Of a stretch of DNA of 64,000 nt, positions 45,477-55,027 are shown in pieces. Position 1 is the stretch's first letter. Each line of letters starts with the position of its first letter. The position numbers were made by a program, and so were the translations under genes. Where the stretch lies: the NCBI RefSeq assembly GCF_013141825.1, contig NZ_RZNH01000003.1, positions 62,001 through 126,000 on the forward strand, in the 5' to 3' direction. The stretch is from Marinifilum caeruleilacunae. GTDB taxonomy: Bacteria; Bacteroidota; Bacteroidia; Bacteroidales; Marinifilaceae. The notes under the pieces are model-generated. The model was given only the letters and a program-made list of their open reading frames with translations, was not told the DNA's origin and did no database searches.

Positions 45477-46100
45477 ATGAATTTTTTAGCGCATTTGTAT
45501 TTGTCCGGGGAATCGGAGAAGGTTAAAGTGGGAAACTTTATCGGTGATTACATCAAAGGAAAAAAGTATATGAACTATCATCCTGATGTACAAAAGGGGA
45601 TTATTCTGCATCGGAATATTGATCATTTTACCGATAAGCACCCTTTGGTGATTCAGAGTTCTCAAAAATTAAAAGATGGCTTCGGAAGGTATTCGGGAGT
45701 GGTGGTTGATTTGATATACGATCATTTTCTGGCCAATTACTGGTCGGAATATCATAGCTCTTCCATTGAGCAATTTGTTACAAAATCGCATGAGATACTG
45801 GTAAAAAACTACCTAATACTTCCCAATAAGGTGAAGATGTTTCTTCCCTTTCTCATTCAAAGCCGACGATTGGAAAGCTATGCCCATCTTGATGGATTAC
45901 AAACTGCCCTTGACATTATGGCACGCAGAACAAGCTTACCAGATCAATCTGAATATGCCATTGACACTTTACAGGAGCACTACAAAGATTTCGAAGAGGA
46001 ATTCAAATCATTTATGAAAGACATGTTAATATACGTTACCAATGAACACCATATTAACGTAGCAACTCCAAACGGTTGGCATCCAAACGAAGGAAGATAA
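45477..46100 (+). CDS. acpH: Acyl carrier protein phosphodiesterase (AcpH/YajB-like)
   Basis: A 207-residue HD-like hydrolase of the ACP phosphodiesterase family, which removes 4'-phosphopantetheine from ACP. Family patterns: MNFLAHLYLSGESE, GNFIGDYIKGKKY, VQKGIILHRNIDHFTDKHP and GVVVDLIYDHFLANYW, providing the conserved His/Asp residues. ATG at 45477 was chosen over an upstream ATG five codons earlier, because the family starts MNFLAHL and the promoter lies within the extension. The last 47 bases overlap the convergent rodA gene. Confidence 0.9.
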   Translation: MNFLAHLYLSGESEKVKVGNFIGDYIKGKKYMNYHPDVQKGIILHRNIDHFTDKHPLVIQSSQKLKDGFGRYSGVVVDLIYDHFLANYWSEYHSSSIEQFVTKSHEILVKNYLILPNKVKMFLPFLIQSRRLESYAHLDGLQTALDIMARRTSLPDQSEYAIDTLQEHYKDFEEEFKSFMKDMLIYVTNEHHINVATPNGWHPNEGR

Positions 46101-47478
46101 ATAACAGAATGGTAAATGACCAAAGTGAAGATCCACCATAGCTAAAAAATGGCAGAGGTATCCCAATTACCGGTGCAAGACCAATGGTCATACCAACATT
46201 AATAGCGAGGTGAAAAAACAGGATACAGGCCACACCATAACCATAAACCCGGCTAAATGATGATCGTTGTCGCTCAGCCAAAAACATCAGTCGCAATATC
46301 AGCGTAAGCAATAAAAGCAAGACTACACTGGAACCAACAAAGCCCCACTCCTCGCCTACGGTACAGAAAATAAAATCGGTACTTTGTTCCGGCACAAACT
46401 TAAATTTAGTCTGTGTTCCATTTAAAAACCCTTTCCCGCTAAATCCGCCCGAACCTATGGCAATTTTCGATTGAGCTACATTGTATCCCGATCCGTAAGG
46501 ATTTGATTCAATTCCCAGCAATTCGTTGATCCTGGTTCTTTGGTGAGCTTCCAGAATGTTATCGAAAATATAACCTACCGAGAAGGTGTAAAAGATGCTT
46601 CCGAATACGATTAAAACGATCCAGGCTACATTTTGCAGCTTATTTTTATAGGTATGAACCAAAAAAGGAATGGCACATAAGACTAGTGATATGATTAGAA
46701 TCAAATAGTTCGACAATTCTATTTTCAGGCCTTTTGCAGCCAACCAAATTAATCCTGAGCTAACAGCCAACATGGCCAGAGCCTTGGCAAAGGCCAACCA
46801 TTTTAGCCCACTGGCTTTCGCTACCAAAAGACTTACTCCTACAATAATTATTAGCACTGTGAACTTCGGCCATATAAGGGTAAACACAAATAAAAGGGCA
46901 GCCAGAAAAGCTAAAAACAGTACAATTCCCGAAAGGCCTTCTCGATACAAAACAAGCAGAAACACAGAATACACCAGGGCCGAACCAGCATCACCCTGCA
47001 ATACAATAAGGGCCATTGGGGTAAACAATATCACTCCTGATATAAAGAGGGATTTAATATTATGAATTTTGAAATTGTACTGCGTAACGTACCTCGATAT
47101 GGCCAAACATGTAGCAAACTTCGCAAATTCGGCAGGTTGAAAACGAATTGGCCCCAACTCGAACCACGATTTTGCTCCCTTAATATCGCGCCCAAGCACG
47201 AGCACTGCCACCAGAAGAACAATCATGAATATATAGGTGGGATATGCAAAGGCGGAGTAAAATTTACTCTCAATTATCAAGATAATGATGGCCAGCACTG
47301 CCGCAGCACCTATCCACAACAATTGTTTACCATATCTTTGACTAACATCTAAAATACTCTGGTGCTCTTCGTTGTACACCGCTGCATATATGTTGATCCA
47401 TCCCAAAAAAACAAGCACGGCATACAATAAAATTGTCCACCAATCTAAATTTTTTATCAAGCTTACTCTCCTGGTCAT
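46054..47478 (-). CDS. rodA: Rod-shape peptidoglycan glycosyltransferase RodA
   Basis: A SEDS-family polymerase that makes glycan strands for side-wall elongation with PBP2. The 474-residue protein has about ten or more helices, the LGRDIKGAKSWFELGPIRFQ and QPAEFAKFA region, the catalytic-Asp motif LQGDAGSALVY, and the C-terminal EQSTDFIFCTVGEEWGFVGS and IPLPFFSYGGSS. It is longer than E. coli RodA (370) owing to an extra helical insertion around residues 180-290, a common Bacteroidota feature. Last gene of mreB-C-D-mrdA-rodA, 8 bases after mrdA. Confidence 0.95.
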   Translation of the reverse strand: MTRRVSLIKNLDWWTILLYAVLVFLGWINIYAAVYNEEHQSILDVSQRYGKQLLWIGAAAVLAIIILIIESKFYSAFAYPTYIFMIVLLVAVLVLGRDIKGAKSWFELGPIRFQPAEFAKFATCLAISRYVTQYNFKIHNIKSLFISGVILFTPMALIVLQGDAGSALVYSVFLLVLYREGLSGIVLFLAFLAALLFVFTLIWPKFTVLIIIVGVSLLVAKASGLKWLAFAKALAMLAVSSGLIWLAAKGLKIELSNYLILIISLVLCAIPFLVHTYKNKLQNVAWIVLIVFGSIFYTFSVGYIFDNILEAHQRTRINELLGIESNPYGSGYNVAQSKIAIGSGGFSGKGFLNGTQTKFKFVPEQSTDFIFCTVGEEWGFVGSSVVLLLLLTLILRLMFLAERQRSSFSRVYGYGVACILFFHLAINVGMTIGLAPVIGIPLPFFSYGGSSLWSFTILLFIFLRLDANRLELLR

Positions 47479-47486
47479 ATCTCTTC

Positions 47487-49355
47487 TTAGTGATTATTCG
47501 ATTCTGAAATTTTCTTCTCTGCATCTGCCTGGTGAATCAGGTCAGCTTCCAACATGCGTTTCTCTGTCCATTTTTTACTATCGGATATGTCTCCACGAAT
47601 GTATTTTTCTATCATTAAACCGGCAATAGGCGCACCGTATCTCGATCCCCAAACTCCATTTTCAACATATACCAAAATGGCAATCTGTGGATTTTCACGA
47701 GGAGCAAATGCAACAAATACAGAATGATCGTCGCCATGAGGATTTTGAACGGTTCCTGTCTTACCACAGACACGAATCCCTGGAATGGCTGCCAAGCCTC
47801 CGGTACTTCCTTCACCTCCGGTAATTACCATTTCCATACCATCAATAATTGGAGTGAAATACGATGAATCGACACTGGTTTCGTTTCTTTTTATGTATTT
47901 CTCATCAATGCCTTTTTCTTCGCCTACGGCTTTAATAATATGAGGTGTATAGTAATATCCTCTATTGGCAATAGCAGCACACATATTGGCCATTTGCATG
48001 GGTGTAATTAATAGCTCACCCTGCCCTATCGAGAGAGAAATTACATTTAATGCTCGTAAATTCTTTCGTCGGTAAAGCTTTAAATAAGAATCGAGAGTCG
48101 GAATACTTCCTTTCAACTCGTGAGGCAAATCGGTACCCAAGGATTTCCCAAGACCAAATGACATGACATGATTTCTCCAAACATCGTAACCATTGTTAAC
48201 CGAACCAAACTTTGGTGATTCTACGATATAACGAAAGGTATTCGCATAGTAAGCATTACATGAATGCATAATGGAGTGTCTCATATCCAAAGGTGAAACA
48301 TGGGCATGACATCCCATGGTAAAAGAACCTACATGATAACCACTGTGGCATTCGAACCTTGTAAAAGGGCTTATCACCTTTTCCTGCAGCCCGATTAAAG
48401 CATTTACCATCTTAAAAATAGATCCTGGCGGATATTGAGCCATTAATGCGCGATCGAACAATGGATTTAAACTATCGTTTTGTACCAATGCTTTGTAATT
48501 TTTTCCCATGACTCTACCCACAAGCATTTCAGGATCGTAGCCCGGACTGGAAATCTTGGCTAAAATCTCACCACTTGAAGGTTCTATAGCAACAATACCT
48601 CCTTTTTTATTCTGCATTAATAGTTCACCATACTCCTGCAGGTCGATATCCAGGGTAGAAACCAAATCTTTTCCTGATACGGGTTGCTTATCGAATTTTC
48701 CATCGCGATAAGAACCTTTGATTCTATTGTAAACATCCACCCAATAGATTTTCTTGCCTTTCTCTCCTCTCAGGTCTTTCTCGTAGGTAAGCTCGATACC
48801 ACTTTTACCAATGTAATCGCCTTGTTTGTAGTAAGAGTCGGCCTTAATTTCTTTATTATTTACCTCGTTTAGGTAACCCAAAGCATGGGCTGCACTCTGG
48901 CGAGGATACTTTCTAAGGGTACGTGGCTGAACGAAGAATCCGGGAAACTTATACAGTTTTTCCTGCAGCACAGCATAGCGCTCCGAAGACAACTGTTTTA
49001 AAAAGACAGATGCTTTTCGACGGGAATATTTTTTTGCTTTTGCCAATTTTTTAATGGCATCGAGCTTTTCGATTCCCAGAAGATTGCAAAAATCAAGCGT
49101 ATCGAAAACTTTAACCTGCCTTGGAATAATCATTACATCGTATACCGCCTGGTTGTACACCAGCAACTTTCCGTTACGGTCGTAAATTAATCCCCTTGCG
49201 GGATATTGGGTAACCTGTCGTTGAGAATTGTTCTCTGCCGATAATTTATAGGAGTCGTTAACAATTTGGAGGTTAAATAGTTTGATCATAAAAATCAGAA
49301 CAACCAGAACAAAGATTCCTCCTATTACATATATTCGATTTGAGAAATTATTCAT
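47487..49355 (-). CDS. mrdA: Penicillin-binding protein 2 (elongasome transpeptidase)
   Basis: The class B PBP of the elongasome. The 622-residue protein has one N-terminal membrane helix (VIGGIFVLVVLIFMIKLFNL), a PBP dimer domain, then the transpeptidase: SxxK in PPGSIFKMV, SxN in HSCNAYY, and KTG in CGKTGTVQNPHG. Dimer and linker features GRVM, YPPGS and FALGxG-like SFGLGKSLG fit PBP2. It lies between mreD (16-base gap) and rodA (8-base gap), supporting the PBP2/RodA pair. Confidence 0.96.
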   Translation of the reverse strand: MNNFSNRIYVIGGIFVLVVLIFMIKLFNLQIVNDSYKLSAENNSQRQVTQYPARGLIYDRNGKLLVYNQAVYDVMIIPRQVKVFDTLDFCNLLGIEKLDAIKKLAKAKKYSRRKASVFLKQLSSERYAVLQEKLYKFPGFFVQPRTLRKYPRQSAAHALGYLNEVNNKEIKADSYYKQGDYIGKSGIELTYEKDLRGEKGKKIYWVDVYNRIKGSYRDGKFDKQPVSGKDLVSTLDIDLQEYGELLMQNKKGGIVAIEPSSGEILAKISSPGYDPEMLVGRVMGKNYKALVQNDSLNPLFDRALMAQYPPGSIFKMVNALIGLQEKVISPFTRFECHSGYHVGSFTMGCHAHVSPLDMRHSIMHSCNAYYANTFRYIVESPKFGSVNNGYDVWRNHVMSFGLGKSLGTDLPHELKGSIPTLDSYLKLYRRKNLRALNVISLSIGQGELLITPMQMANMCAAIANRGYYYTPHIIKAVGEEKGIDEKYIKRNETSVDSSYFTPIIDGMEMVITGGEGSTGGLAAIPGIRVCGKTGTVQNPHGDDHSVFVAFAPRENPQIAILVYVENGVWGSRYGAPIAGLMIEKYIRGDISDSKKWTEKRMLEADLIHQADAEKKISESNNH

Positions 49356-49371
49356 TTGCTATTGTGTTGAT

Positions 49372-49875
49372 CTATTTTTTGAACATCAAAAACTGAGAAG
49401 TGATTATTAAGGTTAACGTGAAAAAGGTACTAAAAATTATACGCATTAATGTTTCGCTAAAGTTAGCAAACGAGAAAGCTTCGATAACAAACAGGAAGGT
49501 ATGATGTGCTACAATAAGTGTAAGCGCATATTTAAAGAACCATGCAAATCCGAAATGAGCAATTCCCGGATAGGTTCCCACTTCGTATCCATCGCGAAGC
49601 GAAAGGTAGTTTAGAATATAAGGGCGAATATATCCCATAAATACACAAGCCGAGGCATGCATTCCCACAGTTCCACTAAAAATATCGATGCTAAATCCTA
49701 AGAAAAAGGACAATACCAAAAGCAGCCAGTTCGGAATTTCAAATGGCAACAACAGAATAAACAAGATATACATGTATGGATTCACAAATCCACTCACCTG
49801 GATATTGTTTAGGATTGCTACCTGTATCAAAACAAGAACTACAAAACGAATGATATTTTTTAAAATGATGTTCAT
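49372..49875 (-). CDS. mreD: Rod shape-determining protein MreD
   Basis: A 167-residue inner-membrane protein with about five or six helices (FVVLVLIQVAILNNI, FVNPYMYILFILLLPFEIP, LLVLSFFLGFSIDIF). The GFSIDIFSGTVGMHASACVFMGYIRP stretch, quoted in parts, is typical of MreD; it partners MreC in the elongasome. The start overlaps the end of mreC by four bases (ATGA-like coupling). Sequence conservation in this family is low; position in the operon is strong evidence. Confidence 0.93.
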   Translation of the reverse strand: MNIILKNIIRFVVLVLIQVAILNNIQVSGFVNPYMYILFILLLPFEIPNWLLLVLSFFLGFSIDIFSGTVGMHASACVFMGYIRPYILNYLSLRDGYEVGTYPGIAHFGFAWFFKYALTLIVAHHTFLFVIEAFSFANFSETLMRIIFSTFFTLTLIITSQFLMFKK

Positions 49876-50699
49876 TCTTCAGCTTCCTCCTCTAATTGTA
49901 AACGCTCTTCCTTCATCAAATCGCCAACTACTTTCACATAAGAAATGCTTTTAAAATCGTTGGATAGCAAAACCTTCACATCCTGAAAATTGCTTCCCGA
50001 TGATGATAAAACCTCATCCACAACACCCAACTGCACACCTTCAGGGAAAATTGCAGAAAAACCACTGGTAACAATAGTATCTCCTTTGGCAATATTTACA
50101 TGAAAAGGAATATCTTTTAACAAAGCTTTACGGTAATCGACTCCATCCCAAGTTAATGAACCATGGTAGTTGTTCCCTTTTAGTTTTGCAGATACCCTAA
50201 GGCGATTATTCAAAAGCGAAATCACCGAAGAAAAATTCTCCGAAACACTTTTTACTACCCCAACAACACCATTATCGGTAACAACTGCCATTTCTCGCTC
50301 TATTCCGTGAACTTTCCCCTTATTTAGGGTGATATAGTTCAACTGTTTATTAACAGAGTTGTTAATAATTTTTGCAGTACGATAAATGTATTGCTGTTTA
50401 TAAAGAGTATCGGTAAAAGTAAAAGAAGAATCAGCCGATAAAGAGTAGGATGATTTCAAAAGGTTTCTCAAACGCACGTTTTCGCGATTTAATTCCTCAT
50501 TGGTTCTGGCCAGGGAAAGATAGTCAGTAACGGAGGATACTTTTTGGTAGATTCCTCCGCTAATGGCATTACTTGAATTCAGGAATTGTGATTTTTGATA
50601 GTTGTTGTAGTTGACCAATAACAACAAACAAAATATTTCGAATACAATAAATAAAATCGTAAAGTGAAAACGTACGATAAAGTGCAACAGATTCTTCAT
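49872..50699 (-). CDS. mreC: Rod shape-determining protein MreC
   Basis: A 275-residue periplasmic protein with an N-terminal anchor (FTILFIVFEIFCLLLLVNY), a coiled-coil helix (residues about 60-90, LARTNEELNRENVRLRNLL), and the two beta-barrel lobes with NKGKVHGIEREMAVVTDNGV and DTIVTSGFSAIFPEGVQLG. The acidic tail (EERLQLEEEAEE) is unusual but common in Bacteroidota. It sits 42 bases after mreB. Confidence 0.95.
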   Translation of the reverse strand: MKNLLHFIVRFHFTILFIVFEIFCLLLLVNYNNYQKSQFLNSSNAISGGIYQKVSSVTDYLSLARTNEELNRENVRLRNLLKSSYSLSADSSFTFTDTLYKQQYIYRTAKIINNSVNKQLNYITLNKGKVHGIEREMAVVTDNGVVGVVKSVSENFSSVISLLNNRLRVSAKLKGNNYHGSLTWDGVDYRKALLKDIPFHVNIAKGDTIVTSGFSAIFPEGVQLGVVDEVLSSSGSNFQDVKVLLSNDFKSISYVKVVGDLMKEERLQLEEEAEE

Positions 50700-50741
50700 T
50701 CGAAAATCAATTCCTGACTATAACATATGGTTCGTTCCCGA

Positions 50742-51764
50742 TTATCTTCTCAGGAACGAAAATTTATCAACATTCTTAAGGGCTATTCCGGTTCCACGTG
50801 CTACCGCTCTTAACGGATCTTCAGCAATGTGGAAAGGAATATTAATCTTATCGGTCAGTCTCTTATCAAGACCTCGCAATAAGGCTCCACCACCGGCAAG
50901 GTAAATACCTCTGTTTACAATATCGGCGTACAATTCTGGCGGGGTTTGTTCTAATGCACTTAGAATTGCAATTTCAATTTTAGAGATCGATTTCTCCAAA
51001 CAGTGCGCTATTTCCTGGTACGAAACCGGCACTTCAATTGGTAATGCAGTCATTTGGTTTGGACCCTGAACACGGTAATCAGCCGGAGGATCTTCGAGCT
51101 CCGACAATGCCGATCCAACGTGGATCTTAATTTCTTCCGCAGTTCTCTCACCAATTTTGATATTGTGCTGATGACGCATGTATTCCTGGATATCCACAGT
51201 TAAATCATCACCTGCAATACGGATTGATTTATTGGTAACAATACCACCTAATGAGATAACTGCAATTTCGGTGGTACCACCACCTATATCAACTACCATG
51301 TTTCCTTCCGGAGCTTCTACATCAATTCCGATACCTATAGCTGCTGCCATTGGTTCGTAAATCATGTAAACATCTCTACCGCCTGCATGCTCCGAAGAGT
51401 CGCGTACCGCACGCATTTCTACCTCGGTACTGCCCGATGGAATACACACTACAATTCTTAATGATGGAGGAAACAATCGTGGCTTTTTATTGATCATCTT
51501 GATCATTCCACGTATCATTTGCTCTGCCGCGTTAAAGTCGGCAATAACACCATCCCTTAGTGGACGAATGGTTTTTAGATCTTCGTGTGTTTTACCTTGC
51601 ATTTGGCGAGCTTTCTCACCAATCGCAACCATTTTTTCGGTGCGGCGATCGAGAGCTACGATCGAAGGTTCGTCAACAACAATTTTATCATTACAGATAA
51701 TGATGGTGTTAGCGGTCCCCAAATCAATAGCAATCTCCTGAGTTAAAAATGAAAATAATCCCAT
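50742..51764 (-). CDS. mreB: Rod shape-determining actin homologue MreB
   Basis: The bacterial actin that guides side-wall synthesis. The 340-residue protein has phosphate-1 motif IDLGTANTII, PSIVALDRRT, VVDIGGGTTEIAVISLGG, and the adenosine loop YLAGGGALLRG. It starts the mreB-mreC-mreD-mrdA-rodA operon. A 12-bp inverted repeat lies between it and purH upstream. Confidence 0.98.
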   Translation of the reverse strand: MGLFSFLTQEIAIDLGTANTIIICNDKIVVDEPSIVALDRRTEKMVAIGEKARQMQGKTHEDLKTIRPLRDGVIADFNAAEQMIRGMIKMINKKPRLFPPSLRIVVCIPSGSTEVEMRAVRDSSEHAGGRDVYMIYEPMAAAIGIGIDVEAPEGNMVVDIGGGTTEIAVISLGGIVTNKSIRIAGDDLTVDIQEYMRHQHNIKIGERTAEEIKIHVGSALSELEDPPADYRVQGPNQMTALPIEVPVSYQEIAHCLEKSISKIEIAILSALEQTPPELYADIVNRGIYLAGGGALLRGLDKRLTDKINIPFHIAEDPLRAVARGTGIALKNVDKFSFLRR

Positions 51765-51800
51765 ATGGTAGCTATATCTCTGTTATCTTATATATGTTGT

Positions 51801-51834
51801 GATTCGGATATGGTGTGCGTATCATATCCGAATC
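51801..51834. repeat. 12-bp inverted repeat between purH and mreB
   Basis: GATTCGGATATG and CATATCCGAATC are perfect arms separated by ten bases, 36 bases before the mreB ATG and 10 after the purH stop. No T tract follows on either strand, so it may be a purH 3' hairpin, a processing site or an operator. Confidence 0.55.
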
Positions 51835-51844
51835 AGCAAATTCT

Positions 51845-53377
51845 TTAGTGTTTAAAATGTCTCATTCCGGTAAACACCATAGCAATACCGAATTCGTCAG
51901 CAGCTTTAATTGAATCTTCATCCCTAATCGATCCACCTGGCTGAATAATTGCGGTAACACCTGCTTTATGAGCTGCTTCAACACAATCCGAGAATGGGAA
52001 GAATGCATCAGAAGCCATAACGCTTCCCTGTATTCTTTCTGCTCCCTGGCGAATTGCGTTTTCCAAAGCCCAGATGCGACTCACCTGTCCTGGTCCAACA
52101 CCAGTTGTGGTTTTGTCTTTTGCTAAGGCAATACCATTCGATTTTGCATGCTTCACGGTTTTCCATGCAAACATCAAGTCTTCCATCTCTTTTTCAGATG
52201 GCTGTCTTTTGGTAACTACTTTTAGTTCTTCTCCGATCAATTTCTGATCCTGATCCTGAACCAATAATCCACCCAATACAGTTCTGCCTTTCATTGCAGT
52301 ATAATCTGATTTTAGGATTTCTGGCAATTCCAAAAGTCTTAAATTTTTCTTCTTGGTCAATACTTCAAGAGCTTCCTTGCTAAACGAAGGTGCAACAATT
52401 ACTTCCAGGAAGATGCCGCTCATGATTTCAGCTGTTGCCTTGTCAATTTCGCGATTCGCTGCTACAATTCCACCAAAAATTGAAACCGGATCGGCATCAT
52501 AAGCTTTTTGGAATGCTTCAGAAATGCTATCTGCACTCCCAATTCCACATGGATTTGCATGCTTGGCAGCTACAATTGTTGGCTCATCGAATTCTTTCAA
52601 TGTTTCCAATGCTCCATCGGTATCACCAATGTTGTTATACGATAATTCCTTACCGTGAATTTTATTGGCCGCAGTTAATGTACCTTCTGTCTCTTGAATT
52701 TGAGCGTAGAATGCAGCATTCTGATGCGGGTTTTCTCCGTAACGTAAATCTTGTTTCTTTTCGTATGTAAGCGTTAAAGTTTTTGGCGATTTCACATTCA
52801 ATTTTTTATTGAAATATCCTGAAATCAATGCATCGTAGTGTGCTGTGTGTTCAAAAACCTTAGCTGCCAGGTATTCTTTTGTTTCGTGGCTTGTATCACC
52901 TGATTCTTTTAGTTCTGCAATTACTTTTGTGTAATCTGCAGGATCGGTAATTACCGAAACAAAATTATAATTCTTGGCTGCTGCTCTTAACATGGTTGGT
53001 CCACCTATATCGATATTTTCAACAATGTCTTCGTGGCTTGATTCCGGGTTTAAAACAGTTTGCTTAAACGGATAAAGGTTACAAACTACAATATCGATTG
53101 GATCAATTCCCAACTCAACCATTTGCTTTTGATGAACTTCATTATCGCGAATTGCAAGAATTCCACCTTCTACATGCGGATGTATGGTTTTTAAACGACC
53201 ATCGAAACATTCCGGGAATTTCGTTACATCCGAAATATCCATTACAGGGATTCCTTCTGCCTTAAATTTTGCAGATGTTCCGCCTGTAGAGATAATTTCC
53301 CAACCCATTTCGCTTAGGTCTTTTGCAAACTCAACAACATTTGTTTTATCAAAAACACTGATAAGAGCTCTCTTCAT
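51845..53377 (-). CDS. purH: Bifunctional AICAR transformylase / IMP cyclohydrolase
   Basis: It performs the last two steps of IMP synthesis. The 510-residue protein has the N-terminal MGS-like IMP cyclohydrolase domain (RALISVFDKTNVVEFA, STGGTSAKF, KTIHPHVEGGILA, GGPTMLRAAAKN) and the AICAR transformylase domain with LRYGENPHQNAAFY, catalytic Lys-His in AAKHANPCG, and DAFFPFSDCVEAA and QPGGSIRD. It is followed by mreB at 80 bases; it also adds to the purine theme of the window. Confidence 0.98.
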   Translation of the reverse strand: MKRALISVFDKTNVVEFAKDLSEMGWEIISTGGTSAKFKAEGIPVMDISDVTKFPECFDGRLKTIHPHVEGGILAIRDNEVHQKQMVELGIDPIDIVVCNLYPFKQTVLNPESSHEDIVENIDIGGPTMLRAAAKNYNFVSVITDPADYTKVIAELKESGDTSHETKEYLAAKVFEHTAHYDALISGYFNKKLNVKSPKTLTLTYEKKQDLRYGENPHQNAAFYAQIQETEGTLTAANKIHGKELSYNNIGDTDGALETLKEFDEPTIVAAKHANPCGIGSADSISEAFQKAYDADPVSIFGGIVAANREIDKATAEIMSGIFLEVIVAPSFSKEALEVLTKKKNLRLLELPEILKSDYTAMKGRTVLGGLLVQDQDQKLIGEELKVVTKRQPSEKEMEDLMFAWKTVKHAKSNGIALAKDKTTTGVGPGQVSRIWALENAIRQGAERIQGSVMASDAFFPFSDCVEAAHKAGVTAIIQPGGSIRDEDSIKAADEFGIAMVFTGMRHFKH

Positions 53378-53644
53378 AATTCTTTGTTTTGGAGGTATTT
53401 TATAAAATGGTATAAATTAAATTTTCCTACGAAAATACAATTCTGGCTCATCGATTTTGCAAATCATTCACTTACAATAATTTACAAGACCCCTGAAAAC
53501 CTCATGCAAAGTTAAGAAAAACCTAAAAAAATCCACTTCATGAAAAGAGTTTTTATTGATCTTTTTTTCTTCATCATAATAAACCGAATGGTTTACAATA
53601 AGCATTGAAATCCAATTGGGAATATTCAATTCCTCAATCAAAAA

Positions 53645-55003
53645 TTATAAAGAATTAAAGAAATAGACACTAATGCCAAAATAAATGAAAATACCTACAA
53701 TATCGTTCAATGTTGTAATAAACGGACCAGTTGCCAAAGCAGGGTCAATTTTTGCCTTATTTAGCATTAATGGAATTAAGGTTCCCGCAATTGCCGCAAA
53801 AATAATAACTGCAAATAGCGCAACCGAAACAGCTATGGTTAAGGTAAAATCTCCAGAGTAAAAGTAATTGCATACGAACAGCAGCAACGAACAGGTTAAA
53901 CCATTAATAATAGCTCCTCCCAGTTCACGCATAATTCGGCTAAAAACACTTTCGAAACCTAAGGAATTACTTGCAATACCTTGCACAATAATCGCCGATG
54001 ACTGAACCCCAACATTACCTGCCATTGCCGTAATTAGCGGAATAAATATTGCCATTTCAGGATTCAACCCGATATCACCTTCGTAGTTATGAATTACCAT
54101 TGCTGCAAAAATTCCACCAATCAATCCGATTACAAGCCATGGTAAGCGTGCTCGTATTTGAAGCCAAACAGAGTCACTGGCTTCAACATCTTCGGTAAGA
54201 CCCGATGCCATCTGGTAATCTTTCTCTGCCTCGTCACGGATTACATCTACCACATCATCGATGGTGATTCGTCCCATTAAACGGCCAATACTATCGACTA
54301 CTGGAATTGCTACGAGGTCGTACTTTTCCATGATCAAAGCAACTTCCTCATCTTCTTCGTCGGTATGCACTGACATAACGTCTGGTGTGTAGATATTGAT
54401 AATTTTAGCTGAGGTCGGACTCAGAATCATTTTCTTTAAGGAAAGGGTTCCTTTTAGAATCCCATCATCATCTACAACATACACATAGTAGATCTCATCT
54501 ATATCTTCGGCCTGTCGACTTAGTTCTCTCAAACAGGTTAAAACGGTCCAGTTTTCATTAACAATTACAAGCTCTTTGGCCATCAGACCACCGGCTGTAT
54601 CTTCATCGTAGTGCAAAAGATCCACAATATCGCCAGCTTGCTCAATATCTTCAATATGGGAAAGAATCTCCTCCTGTTTCTCATCCGATAAACCGCCAAT
54701 CACATCGGCTGCATCATCGGAATCCATATTGTCGATAAACTTTTTGGCAACTACCTCGGCAGGCAGTGCTTTTACGAACCGCTCACGGTCGTCTTCTTCC
54801 AATTCTGCCAGCACATCGGCAGCCGTGTCTCCATCAAGTAAAAGGTATAGGAATTTTGCCTCATCAATACTCAAATCGTCGTAGATTTCGGCAATATCTG
54901 CTGGATGCAATTCTTCCATTAAACCAATTGCCTCAGCTTCATTCTTTTCTTCGATTACTCTTTTTATTTCATCGATATATTCGCGAGTCAATTCAAATTG
55001 CAT
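53645..55003 (-). CDS. mgtE: Magnesium transporter MgtE
   Basis: A 452-residue Mg2+ channel. The N-terminal superhelical domain (LHPADIAEIYDDL at about 30) and two CBS domains (about 135-255; KGTLSLKKMIL, GRITIDDVVDVI) sense cytosolic Mg2+, and the five-helix C-terminal pore has RLPWLVIGLIGGIFAAMVI, FIPLITAMAGNVGVQSSAI with the selectivity residues, and PLMLNKAKIDPALATGPFIT. It is 24 bases after rsmA and likely cotranscribed. No Mg2+ riboswitch is visible. Confidence 0.95.
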   Translation of the reverse strand: MQFELTREYIDEIKRVIEEKNEAEAIGLMEELHPADIAEIYDDLSIDEAKFLYLLLDGDTAADVLAELEEDDRERFVKALPAEVVAKKFIDNMDSDDAADVIGGLSDEKQEEILSHIEDIEQAGDIVDLLHYDEDTAGGLMAKELVIVNENWTVLTCLRELSRQAEDIDEIYYVYVVDDDGILKGTLSLKKMILSPTSAKIINIYTPDVMSVHTDEEDEEVALIMEKYDLVAIPVVDSIGRLMGRITIDDVVDVIRDEAEKDYQMASGLTEDVEASDSVWLQIRARLPWLVIGLIGGIFAAMVIHNYEGDIGLNPEMAIFIPLITAMAGNVGVQSSAIIVQGIASNSLGFESVFSRIMRELGGAIINGLTCSLLLFVCNYFYSGDFTLTIAVSVALFAVIIFAAIAGTLIPLMLNKAKIDPALATGPFITTLNDIVGIFIYFGISVYFFNSL

Positions 55004-55027
55004 AACAAAAAATTTTAGGTGTAAATT

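Noticed and set aside
53540-53608. A 22-codon ORF in the 267-base gap between mgtE and purH.
   Set aside because: Very short, A+T-rich and phenylalanine/isoleucine-rich by composition, with no promoter or recognisable motif; not supported as a gene.
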